DNA from: VBAS01 sp035318985
GTDB taxonomy: Bacteria; Bacteroidota; Bacteroidia; Chitinophagales; Chitinophagaceae
Direction: 5' to 3'
Length of the DNA stretch: 21,001 bases
Assembly: GCA_035318985.1 (NCBI GenBank)
Contig: DATHDP010000066.1
Location: 1 to 21,001, forward strand
In this document: positions 1 through 8,124 of the stretch, in pieces
Numbering within the stretch: the first letter of the stretch is position 1
How the letters are laid out: each line of letters starts with the position of its first letter
The notes under the pieces: model-generated
The model's input: the letters and a program-made list of their open reading frames with translations, nothing else
Told to the model about the DNA's origin: nothing
Database searches by the model: none
Position numbers and translations under genes: made by a program

Positions 1-1
1 G

Positions 2-742
2 CGAATGCGTCAGAAATTCAAATTGCAAATAGAGCGTTCTGAAAAAGAAACTCAGATGGCAGAGATGCGGCAAAAGACTGCAGAATTGCTGCAGCAAAAA
101 ACCGAATTAGAAATGCAGGCACTGCGGGCACAGATGAATCCGCATTTTATTTTTAATTCGCTTAATTCCATTAATCGTTTTATTCTTCAAAACAACAAGG
201 CACAAGCTTCAGAATACCTTACTAAATTTTCAAAACTGGTTCGCCTGATCTTACAAAACTCACAAGCATCCTTAATTAGTCTTGAAAGTGAATTACAGGC
301 CTTGGAGCTTTATCTTGATCTTGAAGCATTACGTTTTGATTATCGCTTTGGTTATAAAATTTCTGTTCCAAAAGATCTTGATATCGAAGCACTGAAAGTT
401 CCTCCACTCATCATTCAACCTTATACTGAAAATGCGATATGGCATGGATTGATGCACAAAGAAGATAAAGGCCAATTGGATATAGAAGTGAGCGAAGAAG
501 GTGATCATCTTTATTTCAAAATAGCTGATAATGGAGTTGGAAGAAAACAAGCTGCAGCAATGGCCAGTAAATCGGCAACAAAACATAAATCCATGGGGTT
601 GAGAATTACACAGGAACGGATAGCCATATTGCAAAAAGTAAATGGTGAATCGCCGGTAAAAATTATTGATCTTGAAAATGCTGATGGAAGCGCAGCCGGC
701 ACTGAAGTGATCATAAAAATGCCGGTGATATTTGGTGATTAA
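2..742 (+). CDS. LytS-type sensor histidine kinase, C-terminal part (cut by window start)
   Basis: The frame is open from the first complete codon of the window, so this is the cytoplasmic end of a longer kinase; the ATG at base 5 is unlikely to be the true start. A short coiled-coil linker rich in Glu, Gln and Lys leads into a His_kinase (LytS/YehU-type) domain. The phospho-acceptor His lies in the NPHFIFNSLNSI motif, followed by an N-box (ENAIWHGL) and a G-box (DNGVGRK) of an HATPase_c fold. In this family the kinase autophosphorylates and passes phosphate to a LytTR-type response regulator. The whole visible part is closely matched by the end of the next gene, including a 35-bp identical stretch (134-168 against 3439-3473). 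By analogy, the missing N-terminus probably carries a periplasmic sensor and a membrane segment, but this cannot be seen. The next gene starts 62 bp downstream, so co-transcription is plausible. Confidence 0.93.
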   Translation, partial: RMRQKFKLQIERSEKETQMAEMRQKTAELLQQKTELEMQALRAQMNPHFIFNSLNSINRFILQNNKAQASEYLTKFSKLVRLILQNSQASLISLESELQALELYLDLEALRFDYRFGYKISVPKDLDIEALKVPPLIIQPYTENAIWHGLMHKEDKGQLDIEVSEEGDHLYFKIADNGVGRKQAAAMASKSATKHKSMGLRITQERIAILQKVNGESPVKIIDLENADGSAAGTEVIIKMPVIFGD

Positions 743-804
743 ATTATTTATTAATGAAATACGGGCAAAAGTTATTATTGTTCATTATTCCCATCAATTA
801 AAAC

Positions 805-3800
805 ATGCAATTATTAAAAAAAATATTACTCTTCATCACATGCTGTTTTGCTGCTGCTTTTTCTATTGCACAACAAATAAAAAATGAAAACATCGGAGAT
901 AGTTATCGTGCCATTCATTGGACCGTACGAGATGATTTGTCTGCGTATTCCCGGCATGCAATGTTCAAAGATTCAAAAGGATTTATGTGGATTGGAAGTT
1001 CAAGCGATCAAGGAGAGCTCTGCCGTTTCGATGGAGCGACATTTAAGAAATATATTCCTGATCCACAGAAAAGCGGTACCATAAATTCCGAATATATCCA
1101 GTCATTTGAAGAAGACAGCCTGCATAATATCTGGATCGGAACCGGTAAAGGTATATCGAGGTATGACAGTAAAGCCGACACCTTTACCAATTTTTTACCC
1201 CTTATTGATACTGGGTCTTCCTCAAAAACCATCGTTCCTTTTTGGGCTACAAAAGATGAAATGTATTGCATGGAACCCGGTGGTGCAATAACAGCAATTA
1301 ATATATATACGCTTAAGAGGAGGTTGCTGGTAAAGCTTTCAATAAAGGATGACGACTACGCTTGGCTCACATGGAATACAAACAAATCTTTTTTTGAAAA
1401 AAGCTCCAACAGTATATGGAAACTCTCCTGGGACGCAGGCTACGGGAGACTGCAACAAATTTTTTTAGACGGAAGAACTCAATATTATACCTGGCCCTGT
1501 TATAATAAGACCAAACACAGGCATACCGTTGGATCCCAACCCAGGCATTTTGCCGAAGACATGCGATATGATCCCAAAAGAAATTCTGTCTGGATCAACA
1601 GCGGAGAAGGATTGCTTGAATTTTCTCTGAACGACAAAAAGTTTCGGCGAATTGAGGAGTTGGATAAAATGACAGGTTCAAAAAACTACGACCGCGGCGT
1701 GGGAGTTGATATAGACAGGCAGGGCCGGATATGGTTTTCAACATGGTCTGAAGGGATATTTATTTATGATTCGGAAACAGAACAGGTGCGAAAGCCACTT
1801 TCAGATACTTCTTCGCAAAAACTCGCAGGAGAGGCAAACCTCCGCCTTTATTGCGACAGGGATGGAATTGTGTGGACATCCAATTGGAGTTCTAACGGTG
1901 TTTATGAATTGTTGCCTTATAACCCGTCGGTTAAACGTTATGCGCCTGATCCGAAATTACCTGGTTCAATAAGTAATAAAAACATAGAAAACATTATTCC
2001 AGGCCCGCAGGGTAAACTATGGATAGGCACAGCGGATGGGCTGAATATTTTTGACCCGGAAACAGAAAAATTCGAAATACTGCGTGAAAAAGATCTGCCG
2101 GGTATAAAGGGACCAATGATCGCACCTGTTTATATAGATACTGTCCGGCAAAAAGCCTGGCTTGGGGCAATGATACAAAAGGGGGCAGAGCGAGTGGTTA
2201 GTATATATGAAATGAACCTTGAAACCCGTGAATGCAGACCGATCATATTCAGGGACGGATCAAGGCAGTTTGACAAAACTTTCTTTTACGGCGAGCAGGT
2301 GCAGCCTTATAAAAACGGTTTATTGATCTGCGATTTTAAGCATGGCCTTTTTGAGGTCAAAGAAAACAGCTTGTTTGCAGACCTGGTGTTTCCCTTTAAA
2401 AGTATAGGCTGGAGGATGATCCTCAAAGAAGACCGGTTTTTATTTTTGCGGGGTTTCGGCACCATTGCTGATCAAAGTGCATCTTTTGAAAACAAAAATG
2501 GGAAATGGATAAAGATCCCCCACTTGCTCGATACGCTGAAATGGAACAATATAGTTTACGACAAAAAAGACCAATCGCAATGGATCAGTTTCCCATACGA
2601 ATTGGTTCACTATGATAAAGATTTCCACAAAATAAGATCTTATACCGGAAATGATGGCTATGCGGGACCAGCCTTTAATATGCTGTTTGATAATGCCGGG
2701 TATATATGGTTCGACGGTAGTTTAAACCAGATGTGCCGTCTCGATACTGCTTCAGGTATCTTCACTACGCTTACTGAAGCAGATGGCTATGAAAAACAAA
2801 TTTATGGTGAGGGGTCATCTACAGCAAAAGATGCGCAGGGAAATTTATATTTCGGTGCTTGGGGCGAGCCCTCAAATGGAGGATTGGAGCGTATTTACCC
2901 GGAAAGAGTTTCACACACTACTTCAGCCGTTTATCTCAAAACTCTTTATATTAATCAAAAACAATTTTCACTTTATACACAGGTAAATGAGCTCGGGGAA
3001 TTATCACTAAAGTATAATCAGAATACTATCAGAATTGAAGCCGGCATTATTGATTATTATTCAGGAAAAGGTAAGATAAGATATGAACTCGGACAAAATG
3101 GTAAGGAAGGAGACTGGCAATATCCTCCGGATCGTATTATCCGGTATGAAAACTTATCTCCCGGCTCTTACCGGTTGGTGGTACAGTCTTCGAATATCAA
3201 TAATGAATTCAACAGCCCGGAAAAAACACTGATGATCAATATCAGCCCTGCATTCTGGAATACCTGGTGGTTTAGAATTGTTGCGGGTGTTTTTGTATTG
3301 AGTATTTTTTATTTAGTGATACGTTACCGCACACAACAAAAATTCCGTCGTCAGTTGGAACGTTCAGAAAAAGACAGGCAGGTATTAGAATTACAACAGC
3401 AAAAAACAGAAATGGAAATGCAGGCGCTGCGTGCACAAATGAATCCGCATTTTATTTTTAATTCGCTTAATTCGATCAATCGTTTCATTTTACAAAATAA
3501 CAGGGAACAAGCTTCGGAATTCCTTACCAAGTTTTCAAAGCTTGTTCGCATGATATTACAAAATTCCCAGGCTTCATTAATTACGCTGGATAGTGAATTA
3601 GAATCGCTGGGATTATATCTCAATCTTGAGGCGCTTCGTTTTAATTATCATTTTGATTATAAAATTTCTGTTCCTAAGGATATGGATATTTCAGCGATAC
3701 AGGTTCCGCCACTCATTTTACAGCCCTATGTAGAAAATGCAATATGGCATGGACTGATGCACAAAGAAGAAAAAGGTCAATTGAATATTGATGTGTCAGA

Positions 3801-4047
3801 GGAAGATGATCACATCTATTTTACTGTTACTGATGATGGGATCGGCAGAAAAAGAGCTTCAGAACTGTCAAGCAAATCAGCTACGAAACATAAATCAATG
3901 GGACTTAAAATAACAGCGCACCGGATCGCGATGTTGCAAAATTCAAATGGATCGGAATCGCCTGTAAAAATAAATGACCTGGTAAATCCTGACGGCACAG
4001 CTGCCGGCACAGAAGTAATTATTAAAATGCCTGTGATATATGATTAA
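805..4047 (+). CDS. Two-component propeller sensor histidine kinase (periplasmic Reg_prop / Y_Y_Y / LytS kinase)
   Basis: This is a complete 1080-residue sensor kinase. A signal peptide (residues about 1-22, ending AAAFSIAQ) is followed by a periplasmic propeller. Its repeats show the WIG...G(L/I)..(F/Y)D pattern, for example FMWIGSS, IWIGTGKGISRYD, IWFSTWSEGIFIYD and LWIGTADGLNIFD. A Y_Y_Y-type beta-sandwich follows (about 730-810), then one membrane helix (about 818-840), a short coiled coil and a LytS-type kinase domain. The probable phospho-accepting His is residue 882 in NPHFIFNS; the N-box (ENAIWHGL) and G-box (DDGIGRK) are intact. Unlike the hybrid kinases common in Bacteroidota, it has no receiver or AraC domain. 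Signal should therefore pass to the adjacent response regulators, and its stop codon overlaps the start of the first by 8 bp. The ligand is unknown; in this sensor class it is often a glycan, but nothing here shows that. Confidence 0.95.
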   Translation: MQLLKKILLFITCCFAAAFSIAQQIKNENIGDSYRAIHWTVRDDLSAYSRHAMFKDSKGFMWIGSSSDQGELCRFDGATFKKYIPDPQKSGTINSEYIQSFEEDSLHNIWIGTGKGISRYDSKADTFTNFLPLIDTGSSSKTIVPFWATKDEMYCMEPGGAITAINIYTLKRRLLVKLSIKDDDYAWLTWNTNKSFFEKSSNSIWKLSWDAGYGRLQQIFLDGRTQYYTWPCYNKTKHRHTVGSQPRHFAEDMRYDPKRNSVWINSGEGLLEFSLNDKKFRRIEELDKMTGSKNYDRGVGVDIDRQGRIWFSTWSEGIFIYDSETEQVRKPLSDTSSQKLAGEANLRLYCDRDGIVWTSNWSSNGVYELLPYNPSVKRYAPDPKLPGSISNKNIENIIPGPQGKLWIGTADGLNIFDPETEKFEILREKDLPGIKGPMIAPVYIDTVRQKAWLGAMIQKGAERVVSIYEMNLETRECRPIIFRDGSRQFDKTFFYGEQVQPYKNGLLICDFKHGLFEVKENSLFADLVFPFKSIGWRMILKEDRFLFLRGFGTIADQSASFENKNGKWIKIPHLLDTLKWNNIVYDKKDQSQWISFPYELVHYDKDFHKIRSYTGNDGYAGPAFNMLFDNAGYIWFDGSLNQMCRLDTASGIFTTLTEADGYEKQIYGEGSSTAKDAQGNLYFGAWGEPSNGGLERIYPERVSHTTSAVYLKTLYINQKQFSLYTQVNELGELSLKYNQNTIRIEAGIIDYYSGKGKIRYELGQNGKEGDWQYPPDRIIRYENLSPGSYRLVVQSSNINNEFNSPEKTLMINISPAFWNTWWFRIVAGVFVLSIFYLVIRYRTQQKFRRQLERSEKDRQVLELQQQKTEMEMQALRAQMNPHFIFNSLNSINRFILQNNREQASEFLTKFSKLVRMILQNSQASLITLDSELESLGLYLNLEALRFNYHFDYKISVPKDMDISAIQVPPLILQPYVENAIWHGLMHKEEKGQLNIDVSEEDDHIYFTVTDDGIGRKRASELSSKSATKHKSMGLKITAHRIAMLQNSNGSESPVKINDLVNPDGTAAGTEVIIKMPVIYD

Positions 4048-5113
4048 AGCAATTATTATAGATGATGAAGTTCACTGTATTGATACATTGAGCATTCTGC
4101 TGACGGATTATTGTCCCGAAGTGGAAATAATGGAAAAATGTTATTCGCCCAAAAAAGGCCTGGAGGCGATTGACAAACTAAAACCAGAACTTGTATTTCT
4201 GGATATTGAAATGCCTATGATGAATGGATTTGAATTGCTGGAACAGTTTAAGCAAATTCCTTTCTCTGTTATCTTCACTACAAGTTATGATCAGTACGCA
4301 ATCAAGGCCATTCGCTTTAGTGCACTCGATTATTTATTAAAACCTATTGATCCGAAAGAGCTGATCGCCGCCGTACATAAAGTTCAATTACAAAAAACGC
4401 CGCCATCCCAGGATCAGTTTCGCCAGTTGCTGGAGCAAATACATGGAAGGGAAGATGGGCTTTCTAAGATCGCTGCGATATTAAATCAAAATTATTCGCT
4501 GCAAAATCCATCTCTTTCTTTGTCGCAACAACGGCGTCTCGCTGCTATTCTTTTTACAGATATTGTAGGATACACTACCATGATGCAGCAAAACGAAACG
4601 GAAGCGGTTGCGATCATCAAACGACATGCAACAGTATTGAAACAGGCTGTTGCAATACATTCAGGAGAAGTGTTGAATGATTATGGGGATAGTAGCCTTT
4701 GTATTTTTTCAAGTGCCACGGAAGCGGTTCAATGTGCCTTAGAAATACAGCAACAATTGCAAACTGAACCAATGGTGCCTCTTCGTATAGGTCTTCATAT
4801 TGGAGAAGTTTTTTTTGAAGATGGCAAAATATTGGGTGATGGTGTGAATGTGGCATCCCGTATCCAATCATTGGGAAAAAGTAATACTATACTTTTTTCG
4901 GATGAGATCAATGATAAGATCAAAAATTCAGCAAAGTTCAAAACCGTTTCTCTTGGTCTTTTTGAATTTAAAAATGTAGGAAAACCAGTTGAAGTATATG
5001 CACTGGCAAATGAAGGTTTGGCCATCCCGGAGAAGCAAACAATGGAAGGAAAATTAAAAAAGAAAAAAAGCAACTGGCTAAGTTTCCTTATTGGCAGTAA
5101 TGAAAAAGACTGA
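4040..5113 (+). CDS. Response regulator with class III adenylate/guanylate cyclase output domain
   Basis: This 357-residue protein joins a receiver domain to a nucleotidyl cyclase domain. The receiver (1-120) has the acidic pair D8/D9, phospho-acceptor D55 (VFLDIEMP), T81 and K101. The cyclase domain (about 163-325) starts RRLAAILFTDIVGYT. It keeps both metal-binding Asp residues (D174, D217) and the transition-state pair N270/R274 (VNVASR). The two positions that normally choose the base are N213 and K263, rather than the Lys/Asp of adenylate cyclases or Glu/Cys of guanylate cyclases, so the product cannot be predicted. The tail (ANEGL...MEGKLKKKK) resembles Bacteroidota cyclases, which usually continue into TPR repeats; none are present here. 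The receiver and linker match the next gene up to the SKIA motif (about 142-145), where that gene enters LytTR. The start overlaps the kinase stop by 8 bp, implying translational coupling and partnership with that kinase. Confidence 0.93.
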   Translation: MIKAIIIDDEVHCIDTLSILLTDYCPEVEIMEKCYSPKKGLEAIDKLKPELVFLDIEMPMMNGFELLEQFKQIPFSVIFTTSYDQYAIKAIRFSALDYLLKPIDPKELIAAVHKVQLQKTPPSQDQFRQLLEQIHGREDGLSKIAAILNQNYSLQNPSLSLSQQRRLAAILFTDIVGYTTMMQQNETEAVAIIKRHATVLKQAVAIHSGEVLNDYGDSSLCIFSSATEAVQCALEIQQQLQTEPMVPLRIGLHIGEVFFEDGKILGDGVNVASRIQSLGKSNTILFSDEINDKIKNSAKFKTVSLGLFEFKNVGKPVEVYALANEGLAIPEKQTMEGKLKKKKSNWLSFLIGSNEKD

Positions 5114-5142
5114 TATTAGATAAATAATAATAAGATTAGACT

Positions 5143-5883
5143 ATGATAAAAGCGATCTTAATAGATGATGAAGTTCACTGCCTCGATACACTCAGTATGC
5201 TCATCACTGATTTTTGCCCAGAAGTGCAGGTGATGGAACAATGTCATTCGGCAAAGCAGGGACTGGATGCTGTAGCCAGGCATCAGCCGGCAATTATCTT
5301 TTTGGATATTGAAATGCCTGTGATGAATGGCTTTGAATTTTTAGAACAGTTCAAAGAAATTTCATTTGCAATAATTTTTACAACCAGTTATGATCAGTAT
5401 GCAATAAAAGCTATCCGGTTCAGTGCATTGGATTATTTATTAAAACCAATCGACCCAAAAGAATTAATTGCTGCAGTACGGAAAGTGCAAACACAAAAAC
5501 ATTTACCTGTACCAGAACAATTCCAGATGCTGATGAACCAAATAAAACACAAAGAAGTCGGTTTCAGTAAAATTGCAATTCCTACATCAGAAGGATTTGA
5601 ATTAATTCCGGCAGACCAGGTGATTCGTTGTGAAGCGGATGATAATTATACCCATCTCTACATGAAAAATAAAACTAAGATAGTTGCCTGCCGCACATTA
5701 AAGGAGATGGAAGAGCAATTACAGGATTATGCTTCTTTTATCCGTGTGCATCATTCCTATGTTGTTAATCTGAATGAAGTGAATAAATATATCCGCGGCG
5801 AAGGAGGATACCTTGTAATGAGCGACGGTTCTACAGTGAATGTCTCCCGCAGTCGTAAAGATTCTTTAATGAAATATTTCTAA
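5143..5883 (+). CDS. LytTR-family response regulator transcription factor
   Basis: This 246-residue regulator has a receiver domain (1-120; acidic pair D8/D9, phospho-acceptor D55 in FLDIEMP, K101 in LLKPID) and a C-terminal LytTR DNA-binding domain. LytTR hallmarks are the GFELIPADQVIRCEADDNYTHLY region, the CRTLKEMEEQL segment and the terminal FIRVHHSYVVNLNEV plus VNVSRSRKD elements. LytTR proteins bind direct repeats in promoters when the receiver is phosphorylated by a LytS-type kinase. Its receiver is almost a copy of the one in the preceding cyclase-linked regulator; residues 79-112 are identical in both. It lies 29 bp after that gene and is probably the last gene of the kinase operon. 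The target genes cannot be read from this sequence. Confidence 0.95.
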   Translation: MIKAILIDDEVHCLDTLSMLITDFCPEVQVMEQCHSAKQGLDAVARHQPAIIFLDIEMPVMNGFEFLEQFKEISFAIIFTTSYDQYAIKAIRFSALDYLLKPIDPKELIAAVRKVQTQKHLPVPEQFQMLMNQIKHKEVGFSKIAIPTSEGFELIPADQVIRCEADDNYTHLYMKNKTKIVACRTLKEMEEQLQDYASFIRVHHSYVVNLNEVNKYIRGEGGYLVMSDGSTVNVSRSRKDSLMKYF

Positions 5884-5939
5884 AAGATCGTTCCTTCCTT
5901 ATACTCTTGTCTTGAAATGAAACCTAGCCCTTTTGTGTA

Positions 5940-5957
5940 AAAAACTGAAGAGTTTTT
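5940..5957 (+). terminator. Weak AT-rich hairpin after the LytTR regulator
   Basis: AAAAACT and AGTTTTT form a 7-bp stem around a GAAG loop, 56 bp after the LytTR stop codon. A T-rich stretch follows. The stem has only one G-C pair, so this is at best a weak intrinsic terminator closing the signalling operon. Confidence 0.35.
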
Positions 5958-6006
5958 GATTTATTTTATTACTCATTTCGAAACCTTCCAACAGTCAAAT
6001 TCAGTG

Positions 6007-6014
6007 TATATTTG
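6007..6014 (+). promoter_or_regulatory. Candidate Bacteroidota -7 element for mnmA
   Basis: TATATTTG matches the Bacteroidota -7 consensus TAnnTTTG exactly and ends 14 bp before the mnmA start codon. No clean TTTG -33 element is visible at the expected distance. If it is used, the leader would be about 10 nt, common in this phylum where Shine-Dalgarno sites are rarely used. Confidence 0.55.
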
Positions 6015-6028
6015 CAGCTTCATTTTTT

Positions 6029-7135
6029 ATGAGCAAAAAAGGAAAAGTATTGGTGGCAATGAGCGGTGGTATCGATAGCACCGTCACCGCATTGATGCTT
6101 CATGACGAAGGTTATGAAGTAGTGGGCATTACTATGAAAACATGGGACTATGCAGCAAGTGGTGGAAGTAAAAAAGAAACAGGCTGCTGTAACCTGGATT
6201 CATTCAATGATGCAAGACAAGCTGCCGTTGAACATGGCTTTGCTCATTATATTCTTGATATCCGTGAAGAGTTTGGTGGATTTGTAATTGAAAATTTTGT
6301 TGAAGAATATTTAGCAGGTCGTACGCCTAATCCTTGTGTGCTTTGCAACACACATATTAAATGGAGAGCATTATTAAAAAGAGCCGATGCATTAGGTTGT
6401 GATTTTATTGCAACAGGTCATTATGCAAAGATCCGTCATCATGACAACGGAAGATTTGTTGTGAGTAAAGCTGTTGATGATACAAAAGATCAGAGTTATG
6501 TATTGTGGGGATTGCAACAAGATCTTTTGAGCAGAACAATTTTGCCATTGGGACCATATAGAAAAACAGAGATAAGGCAAATGGCTTTTGATTATGGTTA
6601 TCCTGAACTCGCAAAGAAAAGTGAGAGCTATGAAATTTGTTTTGTTCCTGATAACGATTATCGGGGTTTCTTAAAAAGAAATGTTGAAGGATTAGAAGAA
6701 AGAGTTGATGGTGGAAATTTTATTGATAAGAACGGAAATGTTCTAGGTAAACATAAAGGCTATCCTTTTTATACAATTGGCCAACGTAAAGGATTAGACA
6801 TTGCGTTAGGTCGACCAGTCTTTGTAACAAAGATCGATCCTGATACAAACACGGTTGTTTTAGGTGATGAAGAAGAACTTGAACAAAATGAAATGCTGGT
6901 AGGCAAGCTGAATTTGATCAAATACGATCTTATTAGCCCAGGAATGGAAGCAACAACAAAGATCCGTTACAAGGATAAAGGTGCGTTATCAAATATTTAT
7001 CCGGAAAATGGTACAATGAAGGTGAAATTCTATGAGCATGTAAAAGGAATAGCCCCCGGTCAAAGCGCTGTATTTTATGAAGGTGACGATGTTTTAGGCG
7101 GCGGGATAATTCAGTCCGGACTACTAAATAAATAG
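6029..7135 (+). CDS. mnmA: tRNA-specific 2-thiouridylase MnmA
   Basis: MnmA carries out the ATP-dependent thiolation that makes 2-thiouridine at wobble position 34 of tRNAs for Lys, Glu and Gln, using sulfur relayed from a cysteine desulfurase. The 368-residue length is normal for the family. The N-terminal PP-loop ATPase motif is clear (AMSGGIDST, residues about 9-17). The two catalytic cysteines lie in the conserved contexts NPCVLCNTHIKW and YEICFVPDNDYRGF. The C-terminal half carries the tRNA-binding and beta-barrel segments, with GQRKGLDIALGRP and the closing VLGGGIIQ motif. It is a stand-alone gene with its own probable promoter, is unrelated to the upstream signalling operon, and looks intact. 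Confidence 0.97.
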   Translation: MSKKGKVLVAMSGGIDSTVTALMLHDEGYEVVGITMKTWDYAASGGSKKETGCCNLDSFNDARQAAVEHGFAHYILDIREEFGGFVIENFVEEYLAGRTPNPCVLCNTHIKWRALLKRADALGCDFIATGHYAKIRHHDNGRFVVSKAVDDTKDQSYVLWGLQQDLLSRTILPLGPYRKTEIRQMAFDYGYPELAKKSESYEICFVPDNDYRGFLKRNVEGLEERVDGGNFIDKNGNVLGKHKGYPFYTIGQRKGLDIALGRPVFVTKIDPDTNTVVLGDEEELEQNEMLVGKLNLIKYDLISPGMEATTKIRYKDKGALSNIYPENGTMKVKFYEHVKGIAPGQSAVFYEGDDVLGGGIIQSGLLNK

Positions 7136-7191
7136 TTCGAAGTCAAAGATTCAGAACTCCTGACACTTAACCCTTTAGAAGACAATAAACA

Positions 7192-7245
7192 ACAAAAAAC
7201 CTCGTTATAGAACCGAAAATTGTAGTTCCCGGTTTTTGTTTTTAG
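7192..7245 (+). terminator. Possible mnmA terminator (long-loop hairpin)
   Basis: ACAAAAAACC (7192-7201) can pair with GGTTTTTGT (7231-7239), and a T-rich run follows. Inside the loop a smaller GAAC/GTTC stem can form. The loop is long and the outer stem is AT-rich, so this is only a plausible intrinsic terminator for mnmA. It overlaps the candidate promoter of the next gene. Confidence 0.33.
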
Positions 7246-7250
7246 TTTTG
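7220..7250 (+). promoter_or_regulatory. Candidate promoter of the lipoprotein gene
   Basis: TAGTTTTG at 7243-7250 fits TAnnTTTG, with a TTG (7220-7222) 20 bp upstream at about the -33 position. Transcription would start near 7256, giving a leader of about 48 nt to the ATG at 7304. It is supported only by consensus matching in T-rich DNA. Confidence 0.4.
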
Positions 7251-7303
7251 AACCCCGTTGGTTCCATTATAAATCTAGTGTACCCTTATTGATCAACAAT
7301 CTT

Positions 7304-8077
7304 ATGAGATCGAAGAACCTGATATTAATTTTAGCTGTGTTTAGCTTTCTTTTTTTCATTACCTCCTGCGAAAAGGAAACTGAAGAATTTAAGACGGAAG
7401 CTATTGCTGATTATTTGCCCCTTGCTGTTGGCAAGTATATCACTTACAGGTTGGACTCAACTGTTTTTACAAATCTTGGAAGAAATGAAGAAATTCACCG
7501 GTACCAGGTAAAACATGTGGTGGATGCACAAATAGCAGACAATCTTGGAAGACAGAGCTATCGTATCATCCGTTACCTGCGTGATTCATTGGGCACCCAG
7601 CCATGGGTTGAAAATGGAACTTATTTTATCACTCCTCTTACTGACCAGGCAGAAATTATTGAAGATAATCTTCGATTTATAAAACTTCATTTGCCATTTA
7701 AATTAAATACTGACTGGAAAGGAAATAAATACTTGTCAGATGATCCTTATAAGTCTCTTTTCAATTTCTTCAATGATGATAACATGAATGAATGGGATTA
7801 TAGTATTGATCAATTTGATAACACCGCAACTATTGGTGGCAAACCCATCGCTGATGTGTATACGGTTTTCCAGATCGATGAATCGATCAATGCTCCTGTT
7901 ACAAATCTCTCACAACCGGGATACAGAACATTGGCTTCAGATAAATATGCAAAAAATATTGGTCTTGTTGTCCGTGATTTTATTATGTGGGAATATCAAC
8001 CGCCGGCTCCAGGATCACCTACTTCCGGTTACAAAACTGGTTTTGGCATTAAAATGTGGATGATCGATCATAATTAA
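7304..8077 (+). CDS. Lipoprotein of unknown function
   Basis: This is a 257-residue protein with a lipoprotein signal peptide: basic MRSK, a hydrophobic core, and the lipobox ITSC followed by EKETEEF. It should be lipid-anchored after signal peptidase II cleavage; acidic residues right after the Cys often direct lipoproteins to the cell surface in Bacteroidota. The rest is a soluble domain with alternating beta-type segments and conserved-looking features (LPLAVGKYITYRLDS near the N-terminus, then aromatic-rich stretches), resembling secreted Chitinophagaceae hypotheticals. I do not recognise a named family. I chose the ATG at 7304; an in-frame TTG at 7289 would add five residues in front of a normal signal peptide. 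The S8 protease gene begins 48 bp downstream, so the two may be co-expressed envelope proteins. Confidence 0.85.
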   Translation: MRSKNLILILAVFSFLFFITSCEKETEEFKTEAIADYLPLAVGKYITYRLDSTVFTNLGRNEEIHRYQVKHVVDAQIADNLGRQSYRIIRYLRDSLGTQPWVENGTYFITPLTDQAEIIEDNLRFIKLHLPFKLNTDWKGNKYLSDDPYKSLFNFFNDDNMNEWDYSIDQFDNTATIGGKPIADVYTVFQIDESINAPVTNLSQPGYRTLASDKYAKNIGLVVRDFIMWEYQPPAPGSPTSGYKTGFGIKMWMIDHN

Positions 8078-8094
8078 CCTTTCTTATTAATTAG

Positions 8095-8102
8095 TATTTT
8101 TG
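8095..8102 (+). promoter_or_regulatory. Weak candidate -7 element for the S8 protease gene
   Basis: TATTTTTG fits TAnnTTTG and lies 22 bp before the protease ATG. No TTTG is seen about 20 bp upstream. The gene may equally be read through from the lipoprotein gene. Confidence 0.3.
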
Positions 8103-8124
8103 GATTGGCTAAAAGTCGTCCTGA

